The notes below the pieces were generated by a model that worked only from the letters and a program-made list of their open reading frames with translations, had not been told where the DNA came from and searched no databases. Below are positions 23,600 through 33,644 of a stretch of 64,000 nucleotides of DNA, piece after piece (the stretch's first letter is position 1; the number at the start of each line of letters is the position of its first letter). Made by a program: the position numbers and the translations under genes. The stretch is from assembly GCF_014189855.1 (NCBI RefSeq), contig NZ_BJFN01000003.1:1-64000 (forward strand). Reading direction: 5' to 3'. Source of the stretch: Buttiauxella sp. A111 (GTDB taxonomy: Bacteria > Pseudomonadota > Gammaproteobacteria > Enterobacterales > Enterobacteriaceae).

Positions 23600-25546
23600 T
23601 TATTCACGCGCTAGCGCATCAATAGGGTTCAGTCTCGCGGCATTTCTCGCTGGTAGCCAACCAAAAATAATGCCCGTCGCGGTCGAACAAGCAAATGCCG
23701 TAAGCAACGCCATGGGTGAAAAACCAATTTCCCAACCGGGCAATACCAATTGTAAAGTGAAGGCAATCAACAGAGATAGCGAAATCCCTAACGCGCCTCC
23801 TACCAAACAAACCAATACCGCCTCTATCAAAAACTGTTGCAGGACATCACTGGCTCTTGCACCAACCGCCATGCGGATACCGATCTCCTTGGTGCGCTCC
23901 GTGACCGACACCAGCATGATATTCATCACGCCAATACCGCCGACCAGTAACGAGATGACCGCCACCAATGTCAGGAACATCTGAAGAGTACGTGTGGTCT
24001 TTTCCGCCGTTTTCAACAGGCCATCCATATTGTAGGTGAAGAAATCTTTCTTACCGTGACGTAGCTGCAACAAACGATTGAGCTGCAACTCGGCTTCATG
24101 GCTGTTATAGCCCTCGTTAACACGCACCGTGATGGAGTTCAGCCAGCTTTGCCCCATCACCCGGCCAGCCATCGTGTTATACGGCAACCAGACCCGCAGG
24201 ATCTTACTGCTACCAAACATCGACTGCTTCTCTTGCGCCACGCCAATCACCGTTGCAGGCATATTACCGACCAACACAATTTCACCGACTACGTTGGCTT
24301 TATCAGGGAACAGTTGACGTTTGGTATTGCTGTCCAGCACCACAACCTGCGCGCGGCCAGCCAGTTGTTCGTTGTTAAAGGTATTGCCTTCGCTGAAAGT
24401 CATACCGTAGACGTTGAAATACTGGCTGCTGACCCCATTTACACTCGCGGCAGCATCTACGTTGCCATAACGCACACGTAAATTGCTTGAGAGCGAGGGG
24501 GTTGCTGAACTGACCCACGGTTGCTGGCTGATTGCCAACAGATCGTCGTATTTCAGCGCCTGCTGATACTGTGGATCGTCGTCGCCAAAATCTTTACCGG
24601 GATAGACATCAATAGTGTTGGTACCAATTGAGCGGATGTCCTGCAATACCATCTGCTTTGCCGCATCCCCGACAATCACGATCGATACCACCGACGCGAT
24701 ACCAATAATGATCCCAAGCATCGTCAATAGCGTACGCATTTTATTCGCCGCCAGGGCAAGCCAGGCCATCGTTAGCGCTTCACGGAAACTGCTAAGGGTT
24801 TGCTGAAAGGGCGAACTCACCGGCTGAGTTTTCAGCTCTTTGCGCGATGTGAGTGGTTGAAGCACCGACGGAGGATTACTGATTATTTCGCCGTCACGAA
24901 TTTCAATCACGCGCTGTGCCTGCGCGGCAATAGAAGGATCGTGCGTCACAATGATGACCGTATGGCCCTGCTCGCACAGTTGCTTAAGCGTCGCCATCAC
25001 CTCTTCACCTGAATGGCTATCCAGCGCACCGGTCGGTTCATCGGCAAGAATCACCTGCCCGCCGTTCATCAGAGCACGAGCAATACTCACTCGCTGTTGC
25101 TGGCCACCGGAAAGTTGTGAAGGCAGATAATCGACGCGTTCTGCAAGCCCCAGACGCATCAGCAAAGCACGCGCACGCTGTTGACGGTAAACGCGCGCCG
25201 TTCCGGCATACACCGCAGGCACTTCCACGTTTTGCGTCGCATTCAGATGCGAAAGCAAGTGATAGCGCTGGAAGATAAAACCAAAATGTTCGCGGCGCAA
25301 AGTGGCAAGCGCATCGCTGTCGAGCAACGCCACATCTTGTCCGTCGACTTTATAGCTACCGCTACTCGGTTTATCGAGACAACCGAGAATATTCATCAGC
25401 GTTGATTTACCCGAGCCTGAAGCTCCGACAATCGCCACCATTTCGCCGCTTTCAATGGTGATGTTAATGCCTTTTAGCACCTCAACTTGTTCGTCTCCCG
25501 ACGGATAGCTACGGCGAATATCCCGTAGCTCAAGGAGTGCTGTCAT
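23600..25546 (-). CDS. macB: Macrolide/enterotoxin ABC exporter MacB
   Basis: This inner-membrane ABC protein works with MacA and TolC to export macrolides and heat-stable toxin or protoporphyrin from the periplasm. It has 648 residues, the E. coli length. The N-terminal nucleotide-binding domain shows Walker A GASGSGKS (41-48) and signature LSGGQQQR; one membrane helix near 270-300, a large periplasmic domain, then three helices in the last ~140 residues. Its start overlaps the macA stop by four bases (ATGA). Confidence 0.96.
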   Translation of the reverse strand: MTALLELRDIRRSYPSGDEQVEVLKGINITIESGEMVAIVGASGSGKSTLMNILGCLDKPSSGSYKVDGQDVALLDSDALATLRREHFGFIFQRYHLLSHLNATQNVEVPAVYAGTARVYRQQRARALLMRLGLAERVDYLPSQLSGGQQQRVSIARALMNGGQVILADEPTGALDSHSGEEVMATLKQLCEQGHTVIIVTHDPSIAAQAQRVIEIRDGEIISNPPSVLQPLTSRKELKTQPVSSPFQQTLSSFREALTMAWLALAANKMRTLLTMLGIIIGIASVVSIVIVGDAAKQMVLQDIRSIGTNTIDVYPGKDFGDDDPQYQQALKYDDLLAISQQPWVSSATPSLSSNLRVRYGNVDAAASVNGVSSQYFNVYGMTFSEGNTFNNEQLAGRAQVVVLDSNTKRQLFPDKANVVGEIVLVGNMPATVIGVAQEKQSMFGSSKILRVWLPYNTMAGRVMGQSWLNSITVRVNEGYNSHEAELQLNRLLQLRHGKKDFFTYNMDGLLKTAEKTTRTLQMFLTLVAVISLLVGGIGVMNIMLVSVTERTKEIGIRMAVGARASDVLQQFLIEAVLVCLVGGALGISLSLLIAFTLQLVLPGWEIGFSPMALLTAFACSTATGIIFGWLPARNAARLNPIDALARE

Positions 25547-26658
25547 GGTGCGCTCCCGGCGGTAGTCTTGCCGATAACCACTTCTTCACCTTCGGTAAGA
25601 CCCGTCGCAATTTGCACCTGGGTGTCGTTACGCATACCGATGGTAATTTCACGGTCGCGGGATTCGCCGTTGCGTAAGACTGACACTTTGTAACGGTTAT
25701 CGCCAACCGGCTCGCCCAGTGCTGCCAGTGGAATAGTCAGCACATCTTTCACACCACCCAACTGGATATGAACTTGCGCGGTCATTTCCAGTCGCAACAC
25801 CCCTTGTGGATTCGGGACCTCAAAACGTGCGTTATAGAAAATCGCATCGTTCACTTTTACCGGCGTGGGCAAAATATCGATTAATAAACCTTCATAACGC
25901 GTTAAAGGGTCACCCAAAACCGTGAACCATGCTTTTTGTCCGGGTTTAAGATGAATCACATCCGCTTCAGAAACCTGCGCCTTCACCAGCATCGTACCGA
26001 GATCGGCAAGTGTCAGAATGTTTGGCGCTTGCTGTGCGGCAATCACCGTCTGGCCTTGTTTGGTCGTGATTTCGGTGACTTCCCCCGCCATTGGCGCAAC
26101 AATCTGCGTGTAATCGAGGTTGGTTTTGGCGGTATCTAAAGAGGCCTGATTGCGTTTAATTTGCGCATCAATAGTGCCGATTTGTGCCTGTCGGACTTCA
26201 AGATCGGTCACCGCAGTGTCGAGGTCTTGTTGCGATACGGCCTGGGTTTTTGCCAGCGCACGTTGGCGATTTAACGTCACTTGCGCGAGTTTAGCCTGCG
26301 CCACGGCCTGGCGACGCTGGGCGCGCAGCTCCATTAACGTCGCTTCAACTTCTTTGATTTGGTTTTGCGCCTGTTCGGGATCGATAACTCCCAACAGTTG
26401 GTCTTTTTTCACTTTATCGCCGATATTCACCGACAGCGTTTTCAACTGCCCACTGACCTGCGCGCCGACATCCACTTTACGCAGCGCATCCAGCTTCCCT
26501 GTCGCCAGCACGCTTTGCTGCAACTCACCTTTGCGCACAATCATGGTCTGATAAACCGGCGCTGGCGTGTTCAGAAATTTCCATAGCCAGGCGACCAACA
26601 GCACGACCAGCAGGCCCAGAAGCCAGTAACGTTTTTTTATTTTTCCCTTGAATCTCAT
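25543..26658 (-). CDS. macA: Periplasmic adaptor subunit MacA
   Basis: This membrane-fusion protein links MacB to TolC and stimulates its ATPase. It has 371 residues, the E. coli length: an N-terminal membrane anchor ([17 protein letters not shown]), a lipoyl/coiled-coil hairpin region (about 60-210) and beta-barrel domains. The start [10 protein letters not shown] follows an AGGA sequence; 33 extra upstream codons are open but not conserved. It is divergent from ybjX. Confidence 0.95.
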   Translation of the reverse strand: MRFKGKIKKRYWLLGLLVVLLVAWLWKFLNTPAPVYQTMIVRKGELQQSVLATGKLDALRKVDVGAQVSGQLKTLSVNIGDKVKKDQLLGVIDPEQAQNQIKEVEATLMELRAQRRQAVAQAKLAQVTLNRQRALAKTQAVSQQDLDTAVTDLEVRQAQIGTIDAQIKRNQASLDTAKTNLDYTQIVAPMAGEVTEITTKQGQTVIAAQQAPNILTLADLGTMLVKAQVSEADVIHLKPGQKAWFTVLGDPLTRYEGLLIDILPTPVKVNDAIFYNARFEVPNPQGVLRLEMTAQVHIQLGGVKDVLTIPLAALGEPVGDNRYKVSVLRNGESRDREITIGMRNDTQVQIATGLTEGEEVVIGKTTAGSAP

Positions 26659-26798
26659 AAGTATCCTGCAAGCAGACGGACTATTTAAATAAAGTATCAA
26701 CAAAAGTCGCAAACCCTTTTCAGCCTGGCCGCGATTGAACGTTTGTTGAATGAACACATGGTGAAATTAACCCACTGTTTCTCAACCTGGTTTCAATC

Positions 26799-27746
26799 AT
26801 GACATCAATTGCCGAAAACGAATTCAGATCAACACCTCAACTCAATGGCTGGCAGTTGTTTCTTTCTTTAGCAAAGGGACAATGGGTGCCAGGAAGCGCA
26901 TGGCGGAACCCGACATACCGCCGGAAATTTGTCCTACGGTCACTGGCTAACCCGCTTTCCACCGCACGCTTATTGAGCGAATTATCGCATCAGCCGCTGT
27001 TAGAAAAGCTGCTAACGGCGCAACCAGGCTTACCTTGCCGGGTTCATCGCCCCTATTTAACGGCAAACTTTAGCGGTAAGGCAGCGGTTGATGCATTGTC
27101 TTTCCACTATTACGCCCTGACACACGCACTACCGGAGCGCTTGTTAGTACAACATTACTCACCTGAAGGCGCACGTTTGGCAACAATAACGGGTAAAGAT
27201 GAGAACTTCTACCATCTTGATTTATGCTCGATTGCCAATCTTGATAAAGAAGGCGAAGCGACTGTCATATTTACCGACCATGAAGAAAAAGTCCTCGCAG
27301 AATTAACCTTCACGCTGTGCCAGTTGCAGAGCAAATCCACCTTGTTTATTGGGGGGTTGCAAGGAGCAAAATCATGGGTGCCTCATGAGGCGATTCAGTG
27401 TGCCACCAAGGCATGCCACGGATTATTCCCAAAACGTTTGGTGCTGGAAGCGACCTGCCTGTTGGCTCGTCATTTCGGGGTGAGCCAAATTCTGGCAGTG
27501 AGTAACAGCGCACATATCTATCGCTCGTGGCGTTATGCCAAAAAGAAAAAAGACAAAATCCATGCCGATTACGATAGTTTCTGGGAGTCGATGAGCGGCG
27601 AATTAATGCCTGAAGGTTACTATGAACTGCCACTGGGCATAGCTCGTAAACCTATCGAAGAGATCGCCAGCAAAAAACGCGCTGAGTATCGCCGCCGCTA
27701 TAGTTTATTAGATGAGATGATGGAACAAATTGAGAGCCATCTTTAA
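26799..27746 (+). CDS. ybjX: VirK/YbjX family protein
   Basis: This is a DUF535 protein of 315 residues (330 in E. coli). The family includes VirK and SomA of Shigella and Salmonella, linked to PhoP-regulated envelope stress and antimicrobial peptide resistance, but its biochemical role is unknown. No signal peptide or membrane segment is evident; the conserved block around AHIYRSWRYAKKKKDKIHADYD is present. No convincing PhoP box or strong ribosome-binding sequence was seen upstream. The 3' end converges on ybjD with only 13 bp between stops. Confidence 0.9.
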   Translation: MTSIAENEFRSTPQLNGWQLFLSLAKGQWVPGSAWRNPTYRRKFVLRSLANPLSTARLLSELSHQPLLEKLLTAQPGLPCRVHRPYLTANFSGKAAVDALSFHYYALTHALPERLLVQHYSPEGARLATITGKDENFYHLDLCSIANLDKEGEATVIFTDHEEKVLAELTFTLCQLQSKSTLFIGGLQGAKSWVPHEAIQCATKACHGLFPKRLVLEATCLLARHFGVSQILAVSNSAHIYRSWRYAKKKKDKIHADYDSFWESMSGELMPEGYYELPLGIARKPIEEIASKKRAEYRRRYSLLDEMMEQIESHL

Positions 27747-27759
27747 GCTAACAGCCGGG

Positions 27760-29415
27760 CTAATCCGCCCGGCCACGCGCCAGCCATAACACCCGCGAAA
27801 ACATTTTTCGCAGCAACGACGGTATGGCATCTACTCCCCGCCTTCCGGCCTCCATGGCCACTTCAATGGCTAAATCAGGTTTGGATGAGCGATGGATGGC
27901 TTTCACAATAACCCGGCGCATATTCATCGGCACGTTTTCGGGGATTTGAGCCACCCGATGGAAAACATCCGAAAACCCCTGGCGATACATAAAATGTTCC
28001 ATGTCCATCGCGGGCAATGCTGTGAGATGTTCGCGTTCCTGATCTCGGTCGTTTTCCAGAATGCCACGCACGACGGAGGCATATTTCTTCCCGGCTTCAT
28101 CACCATCCACCAGCACATGCCATTCAATCCCCATTCGCCGAGCAAACTTGATCAATGGGCGCAGGCCCGATTGTGCAAATTCAATAACTTTCACCCCTTC
28201 GGCGTCGAAATGGTGCCCACACTGTTGCGCCAGCTCGTTCATAACCCACACTTCCGTTTCACCTTCCACTAATAACCAGCAGCGGGCAAACAACGACGAA
28301 GATCGATTAAATCGGATATGAAATGCGATACGGCGGCTATCTTCTGCATTCATCCCACTGGGGCCAAGACGCCAGGCCGCAACCCTTGACGACTCACGCA
28401 CCAGCCGGCAAACGTTCTCAACGGGCGTAAGCGATAGCAGCTCGCCAGAATTGGTCGTGGTGATTTTTTGCAGCGGCAGCAGGTTTAGCAAATGCCAGGC
28501 CACCGATAACATGATCGGGTGCAGACGTGTTTCCGGGTCTTCCACCAGCAAAAGCGGACGGGCGTCTTTGTCCAGAGCTACGCTGCCTTTTGCCTGCAAT
28601 AGCGTAGAGAACATCCCCAACAAAATCATGCGATGGGCACGACTGTTGGGTTTGTCTATCATGCGGTTAATGATATCCAGGTAGCGCCAGCTTCGTTGTT
28701 CATCGTGCGAGCGACGACGCAACAAACGTTGATGCGCAGGGGCCCCTTGCTCAGAAAAATAGTGCTCAAGCAGTTGCACCATAGCCGACAAACCTTGCCG
28801 CAATTGCGCATCGGTGAGATTTTGCGGGCGCGAGACAAGTTCACGCGCCAGGAAATCGAGCTGGCGAGCGGTCATTTCGGTTTCTGGCATAGTGGGAACG
28901 GGGTCGTTACGCAAGCGGCGCATAAAACGCGCATCGCGCAAACGTAACACGGGATTAAGGCGGATGATTTGCTGCGCTAAATTGTCGATGTCATCCAGTT
29001 CGATAACACGACCTTTTTCATCGAGGAAGCTACGCAGCGTCAGAATAGAACCATCTTGCGCGAGCTCGCCGACCAGGCGATACATGATGCGATGAAAACC
29101 GCCCTCACCTTCAATCCAGACCGGCGCAAGCGAGCGATAACGTCGCCCAAGATGATGGCCTGGTGCCGTTTCCCGAAAGGTCAGGACAATATGTAAATGA
29201 TGCTCCCGGCCCTGAACGTCACCTGGCGGGAAATAGAAATCATCTCGCTGAAAGTGATAGAGCATTTGGTGTGGTGACAACAATAGCGTCAATGCATCTA
29301 ACAGACTGGATTTACCCCATGCGTTTTCACCAATCAGCACGTTGTTTTGCTCAAGCATTAGCGAAAGACGGTTAATCCCTCTGAATCCGACAATTTCCAC
29401 CTGTTCAAGAAACAT
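27760..29415 (-). CDS. ybjD: OLD-family ATPase/TOPRIM nuclease-like protein YbjD
   Basis: This 551-residue protein (552 in E. coli) has an N-terminal SMC/ABC-type ATPase with Walker A GENAWGKSS (29-37) and a split Walker B at LLLVEDPETRLHP, followed by a C-terminal TOPRIM domain with LLVEGETE and LVDGDEAGKK. This is the layout of overcoming-lysogenization-defect (OLD) nucleases such as phage P2 Old and Gabija GajA. The function of YbjD itself is not established. The start MFLEQVEIVGF follows GGAGGGA. It stands alone, convergent with ybjX. Confidence 0.93.
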   Translation of the reverse strand: MFLEQVEIVGFRGINRLSLMLEQNNVLIGENAWGKSSLLDALTLLLSPHQMLYHFQRDDFYFPPGDVQGREHHLHIVLTFRETAPGHHLGRRYRSLAPVWIEGEGGFHRIMYRLVGELAQDGSILTLRSFLDEKGRVIELDDIDNLAQQIIRLNPVLRLRDARFMRRLRNDPVPTMPETEMTARQLDFLARELVSRPQNLTDAQLRQGLSAMVQLLEHYFSEQGAPAHQRLLRRRSHDEQRSWRYLDIINRMIDKPNSRAHRMILLGMFSTLLQAKGSVALDKDARPLLLVEDPETRLHPIMLSVAWHLLNLLPLQKITTTNSGELLSLTPVENVCRLVRESSRVAAWRLGPSGMNAEDSRRIAFHIRFNRSSSLFARCWLLVEGETEVWVMNELAQQCGHHFDAEGVKVIEFAQSGLRPLIKFARRMGIEWHVLVDGDEAGKKYASVVRGILENDRDQEREHLTALPAMDMEHFMYRQGFSDVFHRVAQIPENVPMNMRRVIVKAIHRSSKPDLAIEVAMEAGRRGVDAIPSLLRKMFSRVLWLARGRAD

Positions 29416-29477
29416 AATCCCTCCAGATTGGTGATGCTTTCCTTTATCTACCCGCACCTGACTACATCACTCGAGTA

Positions 29478-29602
29478 TATACCCAAAATAATTCGCGTTG
29501 TGGGAAGGCGGCAAGAGAGTGAGTCCCGAATCACTTACTGTAGTAAGTGATTCGGGTGAGCAAATGCCGCCAACTCAACAACAACGTGAAGTATGACGGG
29601 TA
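29478..29602 (+). repeat. ERIC element 2 (full length)
   Basis: A 125-bp ERIC copy begins TATACCCAAAATAATTC and ends GTATGACGGGTA. Its core is a perfect 15-bp inverted repeat (29525-29539 with 29542-29556), more regular than the ERIC consensus. It lies 62 bp upstream of the ybjD start. Confidence 0.9.
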
Positions 29603-29918
29603 AAGCGGGAGTTAGTGCGCACTTCCATTCTAAGTACACGAATAATAAAAAATGACTCAACCTTTATTAATTCTCAATTATTTTTTGTGGTTAACATAAA
29701 ATGCGATCAATACAAGAAGATTCTTAATTATTAAGAAAACCTCTCTGCATAAAAGTGCGTACACCCTTGTAAACAAGGGCATCTCATTGCCTCAAATCAA
29801 TTTATGCGGATTTAATCGACTGGTTATTTTCTGCTGAAATCATTAATATTGCGGCTCTTTTATTTATAGCCTTATTTCTTTGACGGTTGTAATAAAAATA
29901 ATCAGGCAAGTATTACAA

Positions 29919-30043
29919 ATATCCAAAATAACGTGAGTTGCAGTCGCGCGACCAGCCCATAATCCCCCGCTCACAGCGTTATCTATGTGACTCAGGCGAA
30001 TGGTTTTAGTCAACGCATCAGCACCTTGAAGGTCGAAGGATAT
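29919..30043 (+). repeat. Decayed ERIC-like element
   Basis: About 125 bp resembles an eroded ERIC: ATATCCAAAATAACGTGAG at the left, a middle with ATCCCC, TTATCTATGTGACT and GGCGAA, and GTCAACGCATCAGCACCTTGA at the right. The length and the order of matching blocks fit, but identity is much lower than in the other copies. It ends about 40 bp before the aqpZ ATG. Confidence 0.5.
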
Positions 30044-30084
30044 TACTTGCCCGATACTTGTTTTTTTTGAAAGCTGAGGTGGTT

Positions 30085-30780
30085 ATGTTTAGGAAATTAG
30101 CAGCAGAGTTTTTTGGTACATTTTGGTTGGTATTTGGCGGGTGTGGGAGCGCAGTGCTCGCGGCGGCTTATCCGGAATTAGGGATCGGTTTTGTAGGTGT
30201 TGCATTAGCCTTTGGTTTAACCGTATTAACCATGGCTTATGCAGTCGGTCATATTTCCGGTGGCCATTTTAACCCTGCCGTCACGTTGGGTTTATGGGCA
30301 GGTGGTCGCTTCCCGGCAAAAGAAGTCATTGGCTATATTGTTGCGCAGGTTATTGGCGGTATCGTTGCGGCAGGTATTCTCTATTTAATTGCCAGTGGTA
30401 AAAGCGGTTTTGATGCGGCGGTCAGTGGCTTTGCTTCAAATGGCTACGGTGAGCATTCGCCAGACCATTATTCCATGATGTCAGCAATTATTATTGAAAT
30501 CGTATTAACCTGCGGCTTCTTGATTGTTATTCATGGTGCAACAGACAAATTTGCCCCAGCCGGTTTTGCTCCGATTGCAATCGGCCTGGCACTGACGTTG
30601 ATTCACCTGATCAGTATTCCAGTCACCAACACCTCTGTGAACCCGGCGCGCAGCACTGCTGTGGCGATCTTCCAGGGCGGTTGGGCCTTAGAACAATTGT
30701 GGTTATTCTGGGTCATGCCAATCGTTGGCGGTATCCTCGGTGGCGTTATTTACCGCACTTTGCTGGAAAAACGTAACTAA
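30085..30780 (+). CDS. aqpZ: Aquaporin Z
   Basis: This inner-membrane water channel has 231 residues, the E. coli length. Six membrane helices and the two half-helices are present, with NPA motifs at 63-65 and 186-188 and the selectivity-filter Arg at 189 (NPARS). The ATG at [10 protein letters not shown] follows GAGG; nine upstream codons are open but not conserved. It is likely monocistronic. Confidence 0.97.
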   Translation: MFRKLAAEFFGTFWLVFGGCGSAVLAAAYPELGIGFVGVALAFGLTVLTMAYAVGHISGGHFNPAVTLGLWAGGRFPAKEVIGYIVAQVIGGIVAAGILYLIASGKSGFDAAVSGFASNGYGEHSPDHYSMMSAIIIEIVLTCGFLIVIHGATDKFAPAGFAPIAIGLALTLIHLISIPVTNTSVNPARSTAVAIFQGGWALEQLWLFWVMPIVGGILGGVIYRTLLEKRN

Positions 30781-30939
30781 TAGACTCGCGCAGGGTGGAT
30801 CCCTCTACCCTGCGCAAATAACCTTATCCCGCCAAGTGTATCCTGCATAAAAATCCTCTTTTCTCGTAGCTTTACTCATTCCCTTTCTTTGGGTAGTGTG
30901 ACATATGCCGTTACTTTTTTTGCAAGGATTGTCCGCGCC

Positions 30940-31839
30940 ATGTTTTCGGGATTGTTAATTATCTTAGTACCGCTGATCGTCGGTTATCTCATTCCTTTAA
31001 AACAAACCAGCCTGCTCAAGCTTATTAATCGCCTGCTGAGCTGGATTGTTTACGTCATTTTATTTTTCATGGGCATCAGCCTCGCATTTCTCGATAACCT
31101 GGCCAGTAATCTGCTGGCGATTTTTCAATATGCAGCGGTTAGCGTCGTTGTATTACTGCTCTGTAATGCAGCGGCGCTGCTTTGGCTGGAGCGCTCCATG
31201 CCGTGGCGGCACAGTCACCAGCAAGAACAACTCCCATCACGTATTGCAATGGCGCTGGAATCGCTAAAACTGTGCGGGGTGGTCGTGGCAGGATTTGCGC
31301 TCGGGCTAACCGGATGGCCGATCTTTCACCACGCCACCGCAGCCAGCGAATACACGCTCATCTTCCTGCTATTGCTGGTGGGCATCCAGTTGCGTAATAG
31401 CGGCATGACATTAAAGCAGATCGTATTAAATCGGCGCGGCATGATTGTCGCGGTGGTCGTGGCACTCAGCTCCCTGGCGGGTGGCGTTATCAACGCCTTT
31501 ATACTCGACCTGCCGATTAAAACCGGTTTAGCCATGGCATCAGGTTTCGGTTGGTACTCACTTTCCGGAATTTTGATGACGGAATCTTACGGCCCAGTGA
31601 TTGGCAGTGCCGCATTCTTCAACGATCTGGCCCGGGAACTGATTGCAATTATGTTGATTCCTGGCCTGGTACGCCGTAGCCGCTCAACGGCTCTCGGGTT
31701 GTCTGGCGCAACATCAATGGATTTCACGCTCCCGGTACTTCAGCGCAGCGGAGGCCTGGAAATTGTCCCCGCGGCGATTGTTCACGGTTTTATCCTTAGC
31801 TTGTTGACTCCGCTGTTAATGGCATTTTTCGCCTCCTGA
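30940..31839 (+). CDS. lysO: L-lysine exporter LysO
   Basis: This inner-membrane exporter of L-lysine (formerly YbjE) has 299 residues, the E. coli length, with about eight hydrophobic helices. Conserved acidic residues needed for export in the family are in the segment FILDLPIKT and near FFNDLARELIA. The start MFSGLLIIL follows AAGGA; 17 codons upstream are open but not conserved. E. coli lysO is repressed by ArgR; I found no clear ArgR box in the 159-bp gap upstream. Confidence 0.95.
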   Translation: MFSGLLIILVPLIVGYLIPLKQTSLLKLINRLLSWIVYVILFFMGISLAFLDNLASNLLAIFQYAAVSVVVLLLCNAAALLWLERSMPWRHSHQQEQLPSRIAMALESLKLCGVVVAGFALGLTGWPIFHHATAASEYTLIFLLLLVGIQLRNSGMTLKQIVLNRRGMIVAVVVALSSLAGGVINAFILDLPIKTGLAMASGFGWYSLSGILMTESYGPVIGSAAFFNDLARELIAIMLIPGLVRRSRSTALGLSGATSMDFTLPVLQRSGGLEIVPAAIVHGFILSLLTPLLMAFFAS

Positions 31840-31872
31840 TACCTCGTTGGCGGTAGGTTTCTGCCGCCAAAA

Positions 31873-31968
31873 TTGCGCTAAATCAATCTCCATTTAACTT
31901 GCATAAGAAATACCTTTTCCCCATGAAGCACTGAGCATAATCTTAAAGATGTATATCAAATATAACTT
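31873..31968 (+). promoter_or_regulatory. hcp: hcp-hcr control region with FNR and NsrR sites
   Basis: TTGCGCTAAATCAA at 31873-31886 fits FNR (three of five plus five of five in the half-sites). A CATAAT -10 lies at 31936-31941. Immediately after it, 31946-31968 (AAGATGTATATCAAATATAA, then CTT) matches the 23-bp NsrR operator in both arms. The FNR centre would be about 69 bases upstream of a start near 31948. This reproduces the E. coli logic: FNR activation without oxygen and NsrR repression relieved by nitric oxide. Confidence 0.75.
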
Positions 31969-31982
31969 TAAAAGGTACGATT

Positions 31983-33635
31983 ATGTTTTGTGTGCAATGT
32001 GAACAAACAATCCGCACCCCTGCGGGTAACGGCTGCTCTTACGCTCAGGGTATGTGTGGCAAAACAGCAGAAACATCTGACCTCCAGGATCTGTTGATTG
32101 CCGCATTACAGGGGCTGTCTGCATGGGCCATTGCCGCACGTGAAGTCGGCATTATCGACCATGAAATCGACAATTTTGCTCCTCGCGCTTTCTTCTCTAC
32201 CCTCACTAACGTTAACTTCGACTCGCCACGCATTGTCGGTTATGCGCAAGACGCTATCGCGCTGCGTGACAGCCTGAAAGCACGCAGTCTTGCGATTAAA
32301 CCAGAACTGACCGTCGCCAACCCGATGGCTGAACTTCAACTGGTCAGCAACGATTTGGGCGACCTGCAACGCCAGGCGGCGGAGTTCGCACCAAACCGCG
32401 ATAAAGCAGAAATTGGTGAAGATATTCTTGGCCTGCGCCTGTTATGCCTTTACGGCCTGAAAGGCGCGGCGGCGTACATGGAACACGCTCACGTGCTCGG
32501 CCAGTACGACAACGACATTTATGCCCAATACCATAAAATTATGGCCTGGCTCGGCACCTGGCCTGCAGACATGGGCGCGTTGCTGGAATGCTCGATGGAA
32601 ATCGGCCAGATGAACTTCAAAGTGATGAGCATTCTGGATCATGGCGAAACCGAGAAATACGGCCATCCAACGCCAACTCAAGTTAACGTCCGCCCGGTTG
32701 CGGGCAAATGTATTTTGATTTCCGGTCACGACCTGAAAGATCTTTATAACTTGCTGGAACAAACCGAAGGGACTGGCGTAAACGTCTATACCCACGGCGA
32801 AATGTTGCCAGCACACGGCTACCCGGAACTGCGTAAATTCAAACATCTGGTCGGCAACTATGGCAGTGGCTGGCAGAACCAACAGACCGAATTTGCCCGC
32901 TTCCCTGGCCCTATTGTCATGACGTCGAACTGTATCATTAACCCGGAAGTGGGTTCTTACACCGACCGCATCTGGACACGCAGCATCGTCGGCTGGCCGG
33001 GTGTGAGTCACCTCGAAGGCGATGATTTTGCACTTGTGATTACTCAGGCGCAGCAAATGGCGGGCTTCCCGTACAGCGAGATCGAACATCTGATCACCGT
33101 AGGTTTTGGCCGTCAGACTCTGTTGGGTGCTGCCGATACCCTGATTGACCTGGTGAGCCGTGAAAAACTGCGCCACATCTTCCTGGTGGGCGGCTGTGAT
33201 GGCGAACGTGGCGAACGTAGCTACTTCACCGACTTCGCGACCAGCGTACCGAAAGATTGCCTGATCCTGACCTTGGCTTGCGGTAAATATCGTTTCAACA
33301 AACTGGACTTCGGTGACATCGAAGGTCTTCCGCGCCTGGTGGATGCCGGTCAGTGTAACGACGCTTACTCTGCCATCATCCTTGCTGTAACTCTTGCTGA
33401 AAAATTAGGTTGTGGTGTAAACGATCTGCCGCTGAGCCTGGTACTTTCCTGGTTTGAGCAAAAAGCGATTGTTATCCTGCTTACCCTGCTGTCGCTGGGC
33501 GTGACAAATATCGTCACTGGCCCTACTGCGCCAGGCTTCCTGACGCCAAATCTGCTGGCTGTTCTGAACGAGAAATTTGGCCTACGTGCCATCTCTACCG
33601 TTGAAGAAGACATCAAACAGCTGATGAGCGCATAA
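31983..33635 (+). CDS. hcp: Hydroxylamine reductase / hybrid cluster protein
   Basis: This cytoplasmic protein with a [4Fe-4S] cluster and a hybrid 4Fe-2O-2S cluster reduces nitric oxide to N2O and takes part in protein S-nitrosylation. It has 550 residues, the E. coli length. The N-terminal cluster cysteines are C3, C6, C18 and C25; later cysteines for the hybrid cluster occur in [18 protein letters not shown] and [11 protein letters not shown]. hcr follows 9 bp downstream. Confidence 0.97.
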   Translation: MFCVQCEQTIRTPAGNGCSYAQGMCGKTAETSDLQDLLIAALQGLSAWAIAAREVGIIDHEIDNFAPRAFFSTLTNVNFDSPRIVGYAQDAIALRDSLKARSLAIKPELTVANPMAELQLVSNDLGDLQRQAAEFAPNRDKAEIGEDILGLRLLCLYGLKGAAAYMEHAHVLGQYDNDIYAQYHKIMAWLGTWPADMGALLECSMEIGQMNFKVMSILDHGETEKYGHPTPTQVNVRPVAGKCILISGHDLKDLYNLLEQTEGTGVNVYTHGEMLPAHGYPELRKFKHLVGNYGSGWQNQQTEFARFPGPIVMTSNCIINPEVGSYTDRIWTRSIVGWPGVSHLEGDDFALVITQAQQMAGFPYSEIEHLITVGFGRQTLLGAADTLIDLVSREKLRHIFLVGGCDGERGERSYFTDFATSVPKDCLILTLACGKYRFNKLDFGDIEGLPRLVDAGQCNDAYSAIILAVTLAEKLGCGVNDLPLSLVLSWFEQKAIVILLTLLSLGVTNIVTGPTAPGFLTPNLLAVLNEKFGLRAISTVEEDIKQLMSA

Positions 33636-33644
33636 GGAGCCGCC

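Larger units (their letters stand above)
29416..30084. other. Long ybjD-aqpZ intergenic region
   Basis: This 669-bp gap without a coding sequence holds two repeat elements (a full ERIC and a decayed ERIC-like copy, both listed separately) with an AT-rich stretch of about 310 bp between them. The promoters of both divergent genes must lie here, but I found no hexamer pair strong enough to call. A run of eight T precedes the aqpZ ribosome-binding sequence. Confidence 0.5.

Noticed and set aside
26659..26798. PhoP box upstream of ybjX
   Set aside because: The best candidate (TGTTTC, 5 bp, CTGGTT) is too degenerate and lies too close to the start codon.
29525..29556. Strong terminator hairpin upstream of ybjD
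   Set aside because: The perfect palindrome is the core of an ERIC element, has no T run and lies upstream of both neighbouring genes.
32442..33176. 244-codon open frame antisense to hcp
   Set aside because: Complete overlap with the conserved hcp gene, no ribosome-binding sequence and no family resemblance.
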